From the NCBI GenBank assembly GCA_017441605.1, contig JAFRXD010000015.1:1-64000 (forward strand): a stretch of 64,000 nucleotides of DNA, in the 5' to 3' direction. Both the position numbers and the translations under genes were made by a program. Origin of the DNA: Thermoguttaceae bacterium. GTDB lineage: Bacteria > Planctomycetota > Planctomycetia > Pirellulales > Thermoguttaceae. Shown in pieces: positions 28,001 to 37,489 of this stretch (its first letter is position 1; each line of letters starts with the position of its first letter). Below the pieces are notes generated by a model. That model searched no databases. It had not been told where the DNA came from and worked only from the letters and a program-made list of their open reading frames with translations.

Positions 28001-31000
28001 TCGACCCCGCGAGCGACGACTACTCGCTCCTCAAGACTTCCGACGCGATCGATATCGGCGACAACACTGCGGTCGAGCTTCGCTGCGGCGTCGTTCTAGA
28101 CTACGACTTCGCGGGCGACTTGCGCTACGCGCTCGGCGGCACGATCGACGCGGGCGCTTACGAGTACTCGGTTCCGATGGAAGATCGCGAAACGCCTTCG
28201 ACCGTCGTTACGATTCTCGACGACGTCGTCGATCCCACCGACGACGAGATCTCCTTGCGCGAGGCGATCGCCTACGCCGGAACGACTTACACGCTCGTTT
28301 CCGATCTGCAAGAGGGCGACGTCGTCACCGACGAAAACGGCGTCCAGTACGAGGTCAAGAACGGCCGCCTCGTCTCCTTCGACGGGGTTTCCGCGATTCA
28401 GTACGGCAACTACTACGTCGTTCCGGGCGCGTTTATCGTCGACGCCTACGGCGAGTCGACGCAACTCGCGGAGGGCGAAGTCGTTACGCTTCCCAACGGA
28501 ACGCGCGCGACGGTCGTCGGAACTCAATTGGTCTACGCGTCGGGCATTCCGGTCAACAACGGCTCGACGATTACCCTCGCCGACGGCACGGTCGGCACGT
28601 TCTCCAACGGCGCTGTCGTCGATTTCTATCGCAACGATAGGATCGCCGTCGCGTTGACTCAAGGGGTTATCGATCCGTCGACCCCGGTCGCCGCGTTCGA
28701 TACCGGAGTTTACATTCTGACCTATCAGGGCAATGGGTACTTCAACGCGACGCTCCAATACACCGAGACCGATCAGCAGAACAACACGACGACCACCACG
28801 TTCGACGCGACGTTCAAACTGGTCGCCAACACGCCGTTCGAGTTCGTCGACGAGGACGGTTTCGTCACGATGGCGGCGAAGATCGCGACCCAGAAGTCGG
28901 TCAATCTCGAGGACGGTCGATACGTTCTCATTAACCCGCTGACCGAAACGATCAACGGACGAACCGTGACGATTTACGCCGCGGGCGCTCAACTGACGCT
29001 GACTCGAGGCGTCTTCACCGACAACGACGGGTTCGTCGTCACTATTCCGAAGGGGACGCTGCTCTCCGCTCCTTCCGGGGCGACCGTCGCCTACCAAGCC
29101 TCGAACTTCACGGCGGCGACGCTGGAAGAGGGAACCGAGCTCACCGACGCCGAGGGGCAAGTCCGCCACTACAAGTCCGGGCTGTCGCTCTACGACGAAG
29201 TCCAAGTCGGCAAGACGATTACCTTCGCCAAGGGGCGAGGGCTCGAGGGCGGAACGATTACCCTCGACCGCGGCGCGATCACCGTCGAGCGCGGCGTTAC
29301 TCTCGACGCGACCCTCAACTCCGGTTTGACGATCGACGCCGACAACGCGAGCCGCGTCTTTACGGTCAACACGTATCGCGAGCCGGGCGCTCTCGTTACG
29401 ATGAACGGACTAACGCTCGTCAACGGTAAGGCGGAAGAGGGCGGTTTGATTTACGTCGCGCCGACCTCGAATCTCAAGCTGACCGACTCCGCGCTTTCCT
29501 CCGCGGAGGCGACCTACGGCGGCGCGATTTACAACGCGGGTCGACTTTCCTTCGAAGCCGCGACGAAAGCCCCGACGATCTCCGGGACGACCGCCGTCAA
29601 CGGCGGAGCCGTCTACAACGCCGGAACCGCCGCTCTCACCGGCGCCAATATTTCGGGCGTCCAGGCGAAGCGAGGCGGCGCGGTCTACAACGAGGGCTCT
29701 TTGAGCGTCGCGGGCGGCTCGATCGTCTCGGCCGAGGCCGAATACGGCGGCGCGGTCTACAACGAGGGAACCGCCACGATTTCCAAGAGCGCGGCGATTA
29801 CCGACTCCAAGGCGCTTTACTTCGGCGGCGGCGTCTACAACTCCAATACGCTCAACGTTGTGAACGCCCTGTTCCAACGCGACTCCGCCTCCAACGGCGG
29901 CGCGATTTACAACGCGACCGGTAAAGCTTCGGCGACGAACGTTAAATTCTTCGACAACTCCGCCTCTTACGGCGGCGCGGTCTACGACGCCGGTCGCTTC
30001 CTCGCGTCTCGCGTCAATTTCGCCGGGAACGCGGCCTTGATCCAAGGCGCGGCGGTTTGGTCGAAGGGCGACGCGACGATCGTCAGCTCGCTCGCGGAAG
30101 CGAACGGGCTCGACACGCCCGACACGAGCGTTACCATGATGCGCGTCGCCGAAGACGGCAAGATGACGCTCGTCAACGACACGATCGCCGGAAACGGTTA
30201 CTCCGCGGTCTTCTCCGACGCGGCGAACCTGATCGTTTACAACTCGATCATCGGCGACAACAACGGGTTCGACCTTGGCGCCAACGGCGGAACGCTCGCC
30301 GTCGAGTACAGTATGATCGAGAACTCGACCCTCGGCGTCTCCGAGACCAATCCGGTCTACGCGCCGAACTTCAAGAGCTTCGACAAAGCCGGCGACTGGA
30401 CGACTTGGAATCTGATGCCCGGCTCCGGCTCGGAAGCGATCGACGCCGGTTCGGTGGATCTCGCGTTCTACTACAACTTGAACGGCGCTCGAACCGCGCT
30501 GACGGTCGACTACCTCGGGAACGCGCGCGTCTCCGAAGGCGGAATCACGATCGGCGCCTACGAGTCTCGCGACGTTTCCGAGACGGTTTCGACGGTCGTT
30601 ACCACGTTCGAGGATATCGTCGACCCGACCGACGGCTTGGTCTCCCTGCGCGAGGCGATTCGCTACGCGTCGACGGGCAAGACGGTCGCCGACCGCACCG
30701 TTACGTTCTCGCCCGACCTCTTCCCGGTCGACAACGTCGGGACAGTTTACCTCAGTCCCGATCTCCAGACGATTACGATCGATTGCCCGGTCATCGTCAC
30801 TTCCGAGTACACCGACGAGTTCGGCGAGACGGCGTATCGCGACATAACGGTCGACGGCTCACAGTCGAACGCGCCTCTCTTCCTCGTCCTTGACGGAGCG
30901 GAAGCGGAGATGCGCGGTCTGACGTTCGCGAACGGTCGTGCGAGCGGCGAAAACCCGAGCGGCGGCGCGTTCATCGTTCGCGACGGCGAACTGAGCGTCG

Positions 31001-34000
31001 TCGACTCGAAGTTCGTCGGCAACACAGCGGATCGCAACGGCGGCGCGATCTATCAAGAGGGCGGCTCGATCTTTATCGTCAACGCCTTGATGACCGACAA
31101 CGCGGCGAACAAGTTGCGCGGCTACGGCGGCGCGATTTGCCAGACGGGCGGTCGTGCGTTCGTGTACAACACGACGATCGCGGCGAACGACGCGGCGGTT
31201 TACGGCGGCGTTTTCGCGAGCGACGGTCTCTTCGTGATGGCGAACTCGATCGTCGCGGGGAACGGCGGCGCGCAAAGCGTCGACGTCTACGCGACCAACC
31301 CCGAGCTGACCAACAACTTCATCGGCGCGATGGACGCTTGGAAGCAACAGAACGGGTTCAACGGCAATATCATCGGCACGCCGCTCAACGTGATGGATCC
31401 GCAATTCGTCGACGCGGCGGGCGGCGACTTCCACCTCGAAAACGGCTCGCTCGCGATTAACTCCGGCTCGAACGCGTACGCGTACGGTCCGGACGGAGTG
31501 CGCCTCAAGTTCGACCTCGACGCGAACGAGCGCGTCGTCGGCGGGGTCGTCGATATGGGTTGCTACGAGTCGGTTATGGCGGACGTTCCGTCCACGGTCG
31601 TAACCTCGCTCGCCGACAACATCGACCAAGAGGACGGCTCGATCACGCTTCGCGAGGCGATTCAGTACGCGCAGCAGTACGGCACCCCGATCACGTTCGA
31701 TTTGGGCGAAGACTTCGAGGGCGACGCCGAGATCTATCTCGAAAACGGCGCGATCGACGTTATCAGCGATCTCGTGATCGACGCGTCGATGGTTCCGGGC
31801 GGACTTAAGATCGTCGGCTCCGACGACCGCATCTTCTGGGTGCACAAGAGCGGCTCGACGTTGGAGGACGGTTCGACGACCGGCGAAAACGGCAACTTGA
31901 CGCTCAAGAACGTCGTTCTGACCGGCGGTTCGACGACCGGCAACGGCGGCGCGGTTTATATGGACGGCGGCGAGATCAACTTCACCAACGTCTTGATTTA
32001 CGGCAACAACGCCGAGAAGGCGGGCGGCGCGATCTACGCGACGGGCGGCAAGGCGACCTTGCTCAACTGCACGATCGCCGCCAACGAGGCGTCCGATTAT
32101 CCGGGCGCGTACTTTGGCGGAACGACCTCGCTGCAAAACACGATCGTCGCGACGAACGCCGTCGAGGACTCCCCGAGCGACCACAACTACGATCTGGAAG
32201 TCGTCGGCAAACTGACTTCGATCGCGAGCATTGTCGGCGCCGCCAGCGCGACGCTTTCGGGGGCGCAGAACGGCTTCAACGGCAACATGTTCGGAACGAC
32301 CGAGAACATAATCGATCCGGGTTTCGCGGAACCGGGTTCCGACGACTACTCGTTGGCTCAGAATTCGATCGCGTTGAACGCCGGTTCGAACCGCCTCGTC
32401 GGTCAGCCCGGCTACTACGCTTCGATTTTGCAAACGTCCGCGAATTCGATCGTCGTTCGCACCGACTTGGCGGGCGGCGAGCGCATCGTCGGCGGCACGG
32501 TCGATATCGGCGCTTACGAATTCCAGCTCAAAACCGAGAATCCCTCGGTCGTCGTTACCACGCTTCTCGACGTCGTCGATCCTTACGACGGATTGATCTC
32601 GTTGCGCGAGGCGGTCGACTACGCGGGATCCGCGATCTACAACGACGGCGTCGTTACGCGCGTCGGACGCAAGATCACGTTCGATCCGTCGCTGACCAAC
32701 GGCGTCATCGCGCTGCAAAGCCCGCTCGAAATCACGAAGTGCGTTACGATCGACGCGGCGTCCATGGCCGGCTCGATCACGCTCGACGCGGGCCAAACCG
32801 ACGAAGAGTTCAACGCGCTAATCCTCGCGGGCAAGCCGGATTCCGTCGCGGACGAAATCTGGATCGCCGGAATTACGATCACGGGCGGCAAAGCGGACTA
32901 CGGCGCGGGCGTCTACCACACGACCGGCAAAGCGACGCTCGTCAACTGCCTGATCTACGGGAACCAAGCGACGTACGGCGCGGGAATCGCGTCGGTCGCG
33001 CCGAAGCTTTTGGGCGAGAGCGACGCGAACGAGCTTAAGCTCGTCAACGTTACGGTCGCCAACAACGACTCCGCCGGGGCTTACGGCGGCGTTTGGAGCA
33101 TCGGCGGGCCCATCTCTATGAACAATACGATCGTCGCCAAGAACACGGTCAACGGCGAGCCTGGAATCGACATTTCGATCAGCAACGTCTCGAACTTGGC
33201 GTCCTCGTTGATCGGGGCGGCGAGCGACAACTTCGCCCGCGCTTGGAACGGCGGGTCCAATATGGTCGGAACGTCCAATACGCCTTTCGATCCGGTGTTC
33301 AACGACGTCGAGAACGACGATTACTCGCTCGTGAGAAGCGCGTCGGGTTCGATGTCCCCCTGCATTAACGCGGGCGACAATACCTTGATGAGCCTTTGGG
33401 ACGGATCGGTCGCTTTGATGGACGCGCAAAATAATCTGCGCGTTATCGGCGGGGTCGTCGATATGGGCGCGCTCGAGTCCCAGATGGGGCCCACCGAGCT
33501 TCCGAGCACGCTCGTTACGACGCTGGAAGATATTGTCGATCCGTTCGACGGATTGATCTCGTTGCGCGAGGCGGTCGCTTACGCGAACAACTATGGTCAA
33601 GGCAACATCGTTACTTTCGCGCCTCGTCTCTCCGAGGGCACGATCTACCTGAAAGAGACGCTGATCCTCAACAGTAGCTTGACGATCGACGGGCTCGACA
33701 ACAACGCGCATAGCATCGTTCTCACGACCGCGGACGACGTCGAGGATCAACGGGTTCTTTACGTCAACAGCGGGGACGCGATTATCAACGGACTCACGAT
33801 CAACAATCGCTATTCCGAGCGTCTCCAGAACGGTCGAACTCTCGATATTGACCAAGGGGGCGGCGTCTATATCAGAACCGGCTCCTTGACGATGTTCAAC
33901 TCTTTGATCACCGACTGCGCCGCGACCTCCGGCTCGGCGATTTACGTCAACGAGAAGAGCGAGGGAATCGACGTCAAGTTGATTAACTGCACCGTCGTCG

Positions 34001-37000
34001 CGAACGTTGGACTGACGAGCGACGCGAACGAGGGGGCGGCTGTCCGTAGCGATAAAGGAACGCTCGAGCTTTGGAACACGATCGTCGCCGCCAACACGCT
34101 CCAATACGGCGAGCAGGCGCAGGACGTTTACAAAGTCGCGTCCGGATCGGGTTCGGGAACGAGCTTGTCCGTCCTCAACTCCTATATCGGCTTCTCCGAT
34201 TCAGTCGCGACCTACGCGGGGACGGCCGAGAAAGTCGGCTCGTTGATCGGTTCCTCGACGAACGATCTTTCTCTCGAAACGCAGAGTATGTTCGTCGATC
34301 TCGATAATCGCGACTACAACTTGGTCGACACGGCTCTAGCCACGAACGCCGGAAATTGGGACTACCTCAACGAAAGCACGATTCGCGGCACGTTTACGTC
34401 GCGCGATATCGAGGGCAAGGCGCGCGTCTACTACAAGTTGATCGAAATGGGCGCCTTCGAGAACCAGACCGCGAAAGACTCCGCGATCACGGGCATCGAG
34501 GGAACGGCGGTCTCCTTGTCCGTTACGACGGGACGCGATACTGTCGATCCTAGCGACGGCGAGACTTCGATGCGCGAAGCGCTCGCGCTCGCGGATCAGC
34601 TAATGTCGAGAGGCTACTCCGACGTCGTGATCAACGTCGACACGACCTACGCTTTGGAGCCTCAGACGATTCGCGTCGACTCTTCGCTGGGCGCGCTGAC
34701 GATCAACAACCCGGTTACGATTAACGGAAACGGATGCACGATCGACTGCGGCAACGCGGCGTCCGGATTCGTCGTTCAAGCGGACGGCGACGTGGTCATT
34801 TCTCGCGTCGTCATAGCGGACGGCGTCGCGATCTACGGCGGCGGAATCAAGTTAGTCCAAGGTAATCTGACCCTCGACAATAGCGTAATTTACGACTCCA
34901 GCGCCACGCTGAAGGGCGGCGGGGTTTACGTCGCCTCCGGCGCGACCTTCAAGTCGTACTACTCGACGATCGCGAAGAACGTTTCGGTCGAGGGCGGCGG
35001 GATTTACAGCGAGCCCGGTTCGACGGTCGAACTGTACAACTCCATTGTCGCTCGCAATCGTTCCTCGGTCATTGCCGCCAACGAGACGGACGTAATCCTC
35101 AACGGCGATTATTCGATTAACTACTCGATTATCGGCAACGCGGGCGAGACCGCGGCGGACGCCGCGAAGTTGCTCGCAAAGTCGACCGAGTCCCAGATCG
35201 GTTACGGCTACGACTACGCCGTCAATCCGGTCTTCGTGAACGAGACGGGCGGAGACTTCCACCTCAACGTGGCGAGCGATCCCGCCAGTCCCGCGATCGG
35301 GGTCGGATCGACCGAAGAGGGCATGTACTACGGTCTGGTCGACGTTACCGGAACGAGGATAGGAGGTTACTCCACCTCCATTGGCGCTTATCAGATAGGT
35401 CGCGAGACTCCTTCCACGATCGTTACCACGGCTTTGGACGTCGTCGATCCTTACGACGGGTTGATCTCCTTGCGCGAGGCTGTCACTTCGTATTCCTACG
35501 ACAATATTCCCAACGCTTACGGAGCAGCCGGATGCCAAAGACCGTACAATAGTTCCTACGGCGCGGAAAACGCGATGAACAATCCGCGCGTCTACAAGAC
35601 GATTTACTACTCGCCGGTTACCTTTGATCCTAGCTTGGCGGGTCAGACGATTCGTCTCGATCCTTCGTTGGGTCCGCTCACGTTTGATTTCCGCTCGACC
35701 AACGGAGCCGTCTACGACTACTTGATCGACGGTTCGTCGTTGAGCGCGTACGGAAGCGGCGGCATTACGATCGATATTTCCGATCTTATGACGTCCAATT
35801 TGAGCGGCGCGTTCACCATCGAGGGTTGGGCCGCGCCTAGCACCCCCGACTATCGACCCGTTCACCTAGACATTCGCAACGTTACGATCAAAGGGGATAG
35901 CGATTCCGTCGCGTTCAGCGTCAATCAGTGGGGCATCCTCTCGATGCACAACTGCTTGGTCGATTGCTACGACGGGGTCGGCGGCGGTAGCACGTTAGGA
36001 TCGATCGGCTTGTGCATTTACATTGACGACAACGACAGCGACCAGGCCGGAATTGCTCACATCCACGATTCCACGTTGATTGGAAGCACCAATATCGGCG
36101 GCGCACTGTATTTGTACAACACGATCCTCGCAGGTTATTCAAACGTTCAGATTAAACAGAATAATCCGTCGTATCGTCACGTTTACGTCGACAATTCGTT
36201 GATCTATAGAACGGCGGGACTCGGCGGACGCCATAGCGGCAACTGGGCGCCGACCAGTCCTTGGATTTCGTGGCAGGCTCTTACCGACGGATTCGTCGAC
36301 TTTGCCAACCACAATTACCACCTCAAGGCGGGCTCGATCTGCATCAATTCCGGCGATCCGCAGTACGTCCAGACCTTATGGCCGGAACACGCTTCGCAAG
36401 AATTGTCTTTGGACGGTATTCAGCGATCCATTGGCGTTACCGATATGGGATGCTACGAATCGATTACCGTTATGGACGTTCCGTCTTCGGTCGTTACCAC
36501 CGATCTCGACGTCGTGGACTATGCCGACGGCGAGGTGTCGTTGCGCGAGGCTATTTTCTACGCTCAACAAATGATGGGCTCTTACGGCGGTCGGGACTTG
36601 GGCGGTTACTGCGTCCACTTCGATCCGTCAATGGCCGGCAAGACGATTCATTTGGACTCCACGATCGATATTGACAAGTTGGTCGGAATCGACGGAGGCG
36701 ACTCCAGTGGCAATAATCTCGGCATTACCCTCGACGCGGGCGGCAACGGCTCGGTCTTCAACGTCGATTTTGAGGCCGACGACATCGAGCTCATCTACAC
36801 CGACGATCAAGGTTACGCTCGCGTCAAGCGGTTCGACTTGTTCCACTTGACGCTAACGGGCGGCAACACGACCGGCAACGGCGGCGCGATCAACATCGGA
36901 TTCTGCCCGACCGTCTACCTCGTCGACCTCGATATTTACGGGAACAACGCGACGAAGTACGGCGGCGCGATTTACTCGTACGACACCGATCTGACGATTC

Positions 37001-37380
37001 TCAACAGCCGCATCGGCGCGAACAACGCGACGTACTACGGCGGCGTCGTCAACGAGTTCGGGCGTACCGTCCTCACCAACAGCTACGTCGCCGAGAACAC
37101 GTCCGTGATTCCGGACGCGGGGGCGGATCTGTGGGGCGTCGCGGCGGTCAACTACCGCAACAGTAAGAATAACGTCGTCGGTTACGTCGCCGACAATATT
37201 CAGCTGTACGACGGCGTCGACGGGAACCGCGTCGGAACCGCCGAGAATCCGATCCGCTGCTTCGTCAACGCGCCGGCGGGCAATCTCAATCCGTTGCCCG
37301 ATTACGCGAACGCGGTTCTCGACGAAGCGTTCGCGGAACTGGGCGACGACCTTGACGTCGATCTCGACGTCGACCTCTAA
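22018..37380 (+). CDS. Giant exported CSLREA/beta-helix protein with two degenerate peptidase-like domains
   Basis: I chose ATG 22018 because GAAGGA (22003-22008) is correctly spaced. ATG 22009 in the same frame is possible. The product is 5,120 residues. The planctomycete export motif MEPLEDRQLLAVDP lies at about 39-52. A papain/IdeS-like region (about 115-350) holds WAATLANMLTYTGW and LTLWGYDYD. Pre-peptidase-C-like repeats with YEPNNT and DLYESNNSF follow (about 360-1200), then a fibronectin III-like domain (about 1220-1300). A caspase-like domain (about 1318-1600) contains AVIVGVSDYPG and YFAGSGTY. Nine modules from about 1618 to the end start with VVTxxxDxVDPxDGxxSLREA and mostly close with (D/T)xGAYE. 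Between them lie GGAIY-rich beta-helix rungs. The tail is LDEAFAELGDDLDVDL. A huge surface adhesin or scaffold is inferred. Confidence 0.93.
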   Translation: MSQTGKRFLSGLVNRVLSAKEARSDKRRERSLASRRLGMEPLEDRQLLAVDPTLLSSVSQAEISQAESQAPAPVDLTAIQDAVATTGSGVVITVDDTTFSNAASDDTTGTHRIVADLTANLIDRPVSASRMTWAATLANMLTYTGWSVSSSDVVDKSSTESAESQTLNYILSSFTNDLSNLAQVYAWFMGGSGAYELQGNDIWAQILPNSTNGGLYPATGVYADSTAYCSEFLAAEIASPLYGICSDYLDANYGVGMEIHYMGSTGDDVAYYSGQSYATWLTLWGYDYDTSYEPQDKEYYTAVYVSDPYSDKIERYTIEWNDNLKSYVFTNYQSNVAGRTPYIYSFTTIQRMPGYGVLTPDQYEPNNTPEVFPLDEAGSAAFASDLGKIDVTVPSGSTGAATNGNVKTLSNLTLYAEGSEDADGNIVSDPVDLYKFELTQNASYSDKIVVSYGDGYLSAPLKATLYECGVDGEMYPVDANNYGQSNGFYDGVTKRNVSYYTGADGKTYEKVSYDVTVKMAGLTAGKYYLRVEFADGVVGGVNTNYSVKFYAGFDDLYESNNSFEEVNALPVDSTSKHTANFGVLYGRKFVEDLVLKQYDYNVSETDWFRFEMTAPGAADSAVNVYYKSTSTDINDADLDFVLYRENPDDEYGRGYTMVDRSWEIMTDVETVSLEGLPPGVYYVKVVGNLAAEDGVFVNVEYKLEINPGVDPSLPPDLRAEVLPGNNWESPLVVAVERYEPSDTEVFSNQTNIGPDGNVYLNYSFSLYGARTKDAAAKYENVQLGMFINGVRVSAEDMRAAINAGGLVDTVRDDMLLYFCDGGKTLEAADPEENLGNTKFEFLNFNIGKINDPSGVSLASKYFDSSTFAANSIVIVINPDNYEYFDGFGEVVDNPVVSTTSLTYYNLQFYDGSTPVSISEGQTINVYRNGRLISTFVYGNAPSGFAFKNGDVVMIETVRHNYGVNVLYKETVDGVDNGGVYVAKEGVEGTLEYTVTNNVAASYFILDNLSEDVFSPNGSVTEVMNNENEDRENPDLGVVNIEYLNNTYQGADGEAHVGLRIDNLVITGEKDSTGAYIADWFKFQLITGAEDRANGVNNYSDAYIKIAMDEAVSAVNDPSSGGDLDLYLYKVEIIQPEDEPALSFDEAFERGLYRLKLVAFSKDVKATETIKFANYADDIDDGTYFVRVAGFNGAANRYSLEIGDFTSAGVILPTDPSEYFTDDNVSILNSIATVNWRVPATDYVSRVTISYREAGSDQWIEFGQYKPSVTSCKIPGLAPDTEYEFKLSVTNYFIENDDIDELSAIAKKRTEPYLNEVVYRAVIVGVSDYPGTSGDLVAAVNDAKAFKDALLQDPQWAESNITLLLDDDATKSNVITALETIAGYSDDNDVLVFYFAGSGTYAVTGGSPVGFLKTYGNTRTAYLSNSELATALSKVAAGSKQVILDAGQVPSGIEETSINYDAFINSLTNMTRNGVGDFASDRPAQVAVLTSGQNSAISPVGERSRTVFNTVLCDAITYYDGKGRTAEEAALLNEAIDPTSEKISRVVDADGVATPRLFVESDGRVAIDELASYLNSDLRLYQEGMKSLYKSTTEEQAIIMNGEWRETDVYDDIWLEKGAIIVTTTVDTVDAHDGKTSLREAAATVGKVLDRETVLENGADFTLGAGSVVTLGAYTGTLLEDVDVTYSKGSFKTTEACSLQVGSRTVEFAKPGVAVSWTSEDWQAGDVSLVDETGLDVAELTYNLRAVIGSTIVDKEEYASIIDLKDGDVLYTGVLDGQEAVVTKVGQSYRVLVDGVPYNRTTGLFYKSINEDGEVVYDPVTLSNYVSIAQKVTINTIIFDDSLAGQAITVDTVKGPVVFNSNAVINATSLEGELTFDGRGENSLLKIEGTELVSLIGVKITDASGAAIIIDEGADFELANSVVYGNQCGSAGLFANDGNLTLASCTIANNEGSGDLVSGTGTASIVNTIVALNDLAPNGFTYDDTSFVGSDDPGFVDPASDDYSLLKTSDAIDIGDNTAVELRCGVVLDYDFAGDLRYALGGTIDAGAYEYSVPMEDRETPSTVVTILDDVVDPTDDEISLREAIAYAGTTYTLVSDLQEGDVVTDENGVQYEVKNGRLVSFDGVSAIQYGNYYVVPGAFIVDAYGESTQLAEGEVVTLPNGTRATVVGTQLVYASGIPVNNGSTITLADGTVGTFSNGAVVDFYRNDRIAVALTQGVIDPSTPVAAFDTGVYILTYQGNGYFNATLQYTETDQQNNTTTTTFDATFKLVANTPFEFVDEDGFVTMAAKIATQKSVNLEDGRYVLINPLTETINGRTVTIYAAGAQLTLTRGVFTDNDGFVVTIPKGTLLSAPSGATVAYQASNFTAATLEEGTELTDAEGQVRHYKSGLSLYDEVQVGKTITFAKGRGLEGGTITLDRGAITVERGVTLDATLNSGLTIDADNASRVFTVNTYREPGALVTMNGLTLVNGKAEEGGLIYVAPTSNLKLTDSALSSAEATYGGAIYNAGRLSFEAATKAPTISGTTAVNGGAVYNAGTAALTGANISGVQAKRGGAVYNEGSLSVAGGSIVSAEAEYGGAVYNEGTATISKSAAITDSKALYFGGGVYNSNTLNVVNALFQRDSASNGGAIYNATGKASATNVKFFDNSASYGGAVYDAGRFLASRVNFAGNAALIQGAAVWSKGDATIVSSLAEANGLDTPDTSVTMMRVAEDGKMTLVNDTIAGNGYSAVFSDAANLIVYNSIIGDNNGFDLGANGGTLAVEYSMIENSTLGVSETNPVYAPNFKSFDKAGDWTTWNLMPGSGSEAIDAGSVDLAFYYNLNGARTALTVDYLGNARVSEGGITIGAYESRDVSETVSTVVTTFEDIVDPTDGLVSLREAIRYASTGKTVADRTVTFSPDLFPVDNVGTVYLSPDLQTITIDCPVIVTSEYTDEFGETAYRDITVDGSQSNAPLFLVLDGAEAEMRGLTFANGRASGENPSGGAFIVRDGELSVVDSKFVGNTADRNGGAIYQEGGSIFIVNALMTDNAANKLRGYGGAICQTGGRAFVYNTTIAANDAAVYGGVFASDGLFVMANSIVAGNGGAQSVDVYATNPELTNNFIGAMDAWKQQNGFNGNIIGTPLNVMDPQFVDAAGGDFHLENGSLAINSGSNAYAYGPDGVRLKFDLDANERVVGGVVDMGCYESVMADVPSTVVTSLADNIDQEDGSITLREAIQYAQQYGTPITFDLGEDFEGDAEIYLENGAIDVISDLVIDASMVPGGLKIVGSDDRIFWVHKSGSTLEDGSTTGENGNLTLKNVVLTGGSTTGNGGAVYMDGGEINFTNVLIYGNNAEKAGGAIYATGGKATLLNCTIAANEASDYPGAYFGGTTSLQNTIVATNAVEDSPSDHNYDLEVVGKLTSIASIVGAASATLSGAQNGFNGNMFGTTENIIDPGFAEPGSDDYSLAQNSIALNAGSNRLVGQPGYYASILQTSANSIVVRTDLAGGERIVGGTVDIGAYEFQLKTENPSVVVTTLLDVVDPYDGLISLREAVDYAGSAIYNDGVVTRVGRKITFDPSLTNGVIALQSPLEITKCVTIDAASMAGSITLDAGQTDEEFNALILAGKPDSVADEIWIAGITITGGKADYGAGVYHTTGKATLVNCLIYGNQATYGAGIASVAPKLLGESDANELKLVNVTVANNDSAGAYGGVWSIGGPISMNNTIVAKNTVNGEPGIDISISNVSNLASSLIGAASDNFARAWNGGSNMVGTSNTPFDPVFNDVENDDYSLVRSASGSMSPCINAGDNTLMSLWDGSVALMDAQNNLRVIGGVVDMGALESQMGPTELPSTLVTTLEDIVDPFDGLISLREAVAYANNYGQGNIVTFAPRLSEGTIYLKETLILNSSLTIDGLDNNAHSIVLTTADDVEDQRVLYVNSGDAIINGLTINNRYSERLQNGRTLDIDQGGGVYIRTGSLTMFNSLITDCAATSGSAIYVNEKSEGIDVKLINCTVVANVGLTSDANEGAAVRSDKGTLELWNTIVAANTLQYGEQAQDVYKVASGSGSGTSLSVLNSYIGFSDSVATYAGTAEKVGSLIGSSTNDLSLETQSMFVDLDNRDYNLVDTALATNAGNWDYLNESTIRGTFTSRDIEGKARVYYKLIEMGAFENQTAKDSAITGIEGTAVSLSVTTGRDTVDPSDGETSMREALALADQLMSRGYSDVVINVDTTYALEPQTIRVDSSLGALTINNPVTINGNGCTIDCGNAASGFVVQADGDVVISRVVIADGVAIYGGGIKLVQGNLTLDNSVIYDSSATLKGGGVYVASGATFKSYYSTIAKNVSVEGGGIYSEPGSTVELYNSIVARNRSSVIAANETDVILNGDYSINYSIIGNAGETAADAAKLLAKSTESQIGYGYDYAVNPVFVNETGGDFHLNVASDPASPAIGVGSTEEGMYYGLVDVTGTRIGGYSTSIGAYQIGRETPSTIVTTALDVVDPYDGLISLREAVTSYSYDNIPNAYGAAGCQRPYNSSYGAENAMNNPRVYKTIYYSPVTFDPSLAGQTIRLDPSLGPLTFDFRSTNGAVYDYLIDGSSLSAYGSGGITIDISDLMTSNLSGAFTIEGWAAPSTPDYRPVHLDIRNVTIKGDSDSVAFSVNQWGILSMHNCLVDCYDGVGGGSTLGSIGLCIYIDDNDSDQAGIAHIHDSTLIGSTNIGGALYLYNTILAGYSNVQIKQNNPSYRHVYVDNSLIYRTAGLGGRHSGNWAPTSPWISWQALTDGFVDFANHNYHLKAGSICINSGDPQYVQTLWPEHASQELSLDGIQRSIGVTDMGCYESITVMDVPSSVVTTDLDVVDYADGEVSLREAIFYAQQMMGSYGGRDLGGYCVHFDPSMAGKTIHLDSTIDIDKLVGIDGGDSSGNNLGITLDAGGNGSVFNVDFEADDIELIYTDDQGYARVKRFDLFHLTLTGGNTTGNGGAINIGFCPTVYLVDLDIYGNNATKYGGAIYSYDTDLTILNSRIGANNATYYGGVVNEFGRTVLTNSYVAENTSVIPDAGADLWGVAAVNYRNSKNNVVGYVADNIQLYDGVDGNRVGTAENPIRCFVNAPAGNLNPLPDYANAVLDEAFAELGDDLDVDLDVDL
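26870..36560 (+). repeat. Nine CSLREA-type modules in the giant protein
   Basis: Module starts lie near 26870, 28192, 30586, 31582, 32540, 33500, 34507, 35407 and 36475. Each encodes VVT-x-L-x-D-x-VDP-x-DG-x-x-SLREAI or a close variant. The five central modules are about 950 bases apart, giving a regular protein period of about 320 residues. Such modules are typical of secreted right-handed beta-helix proteins. Confidence 0.8.
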
Positions 37381-37450
37381 TAGGCGCGAGTCCTCCGGCG
37401 AAAGTCGGGGGATTCCGCTTCCGGATTCCTTTTCTAGTTGAATCGGGTTG

Positions 37451-37489
37451 AATTCCCGGAACGTCGCGAGACGCTCCGGGAATTTTTTT
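37451..37489 (+). terminator. Intrinsic terminator of the giant gene
   Basis: AATTCCCGGA (37451-37460) pairs with TCCGGGAATT (37475-37484), with further GTC/GAC pairing inside. A run of seven T follows. It lies about 70 bases after the stop. Confidence 0.85.
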
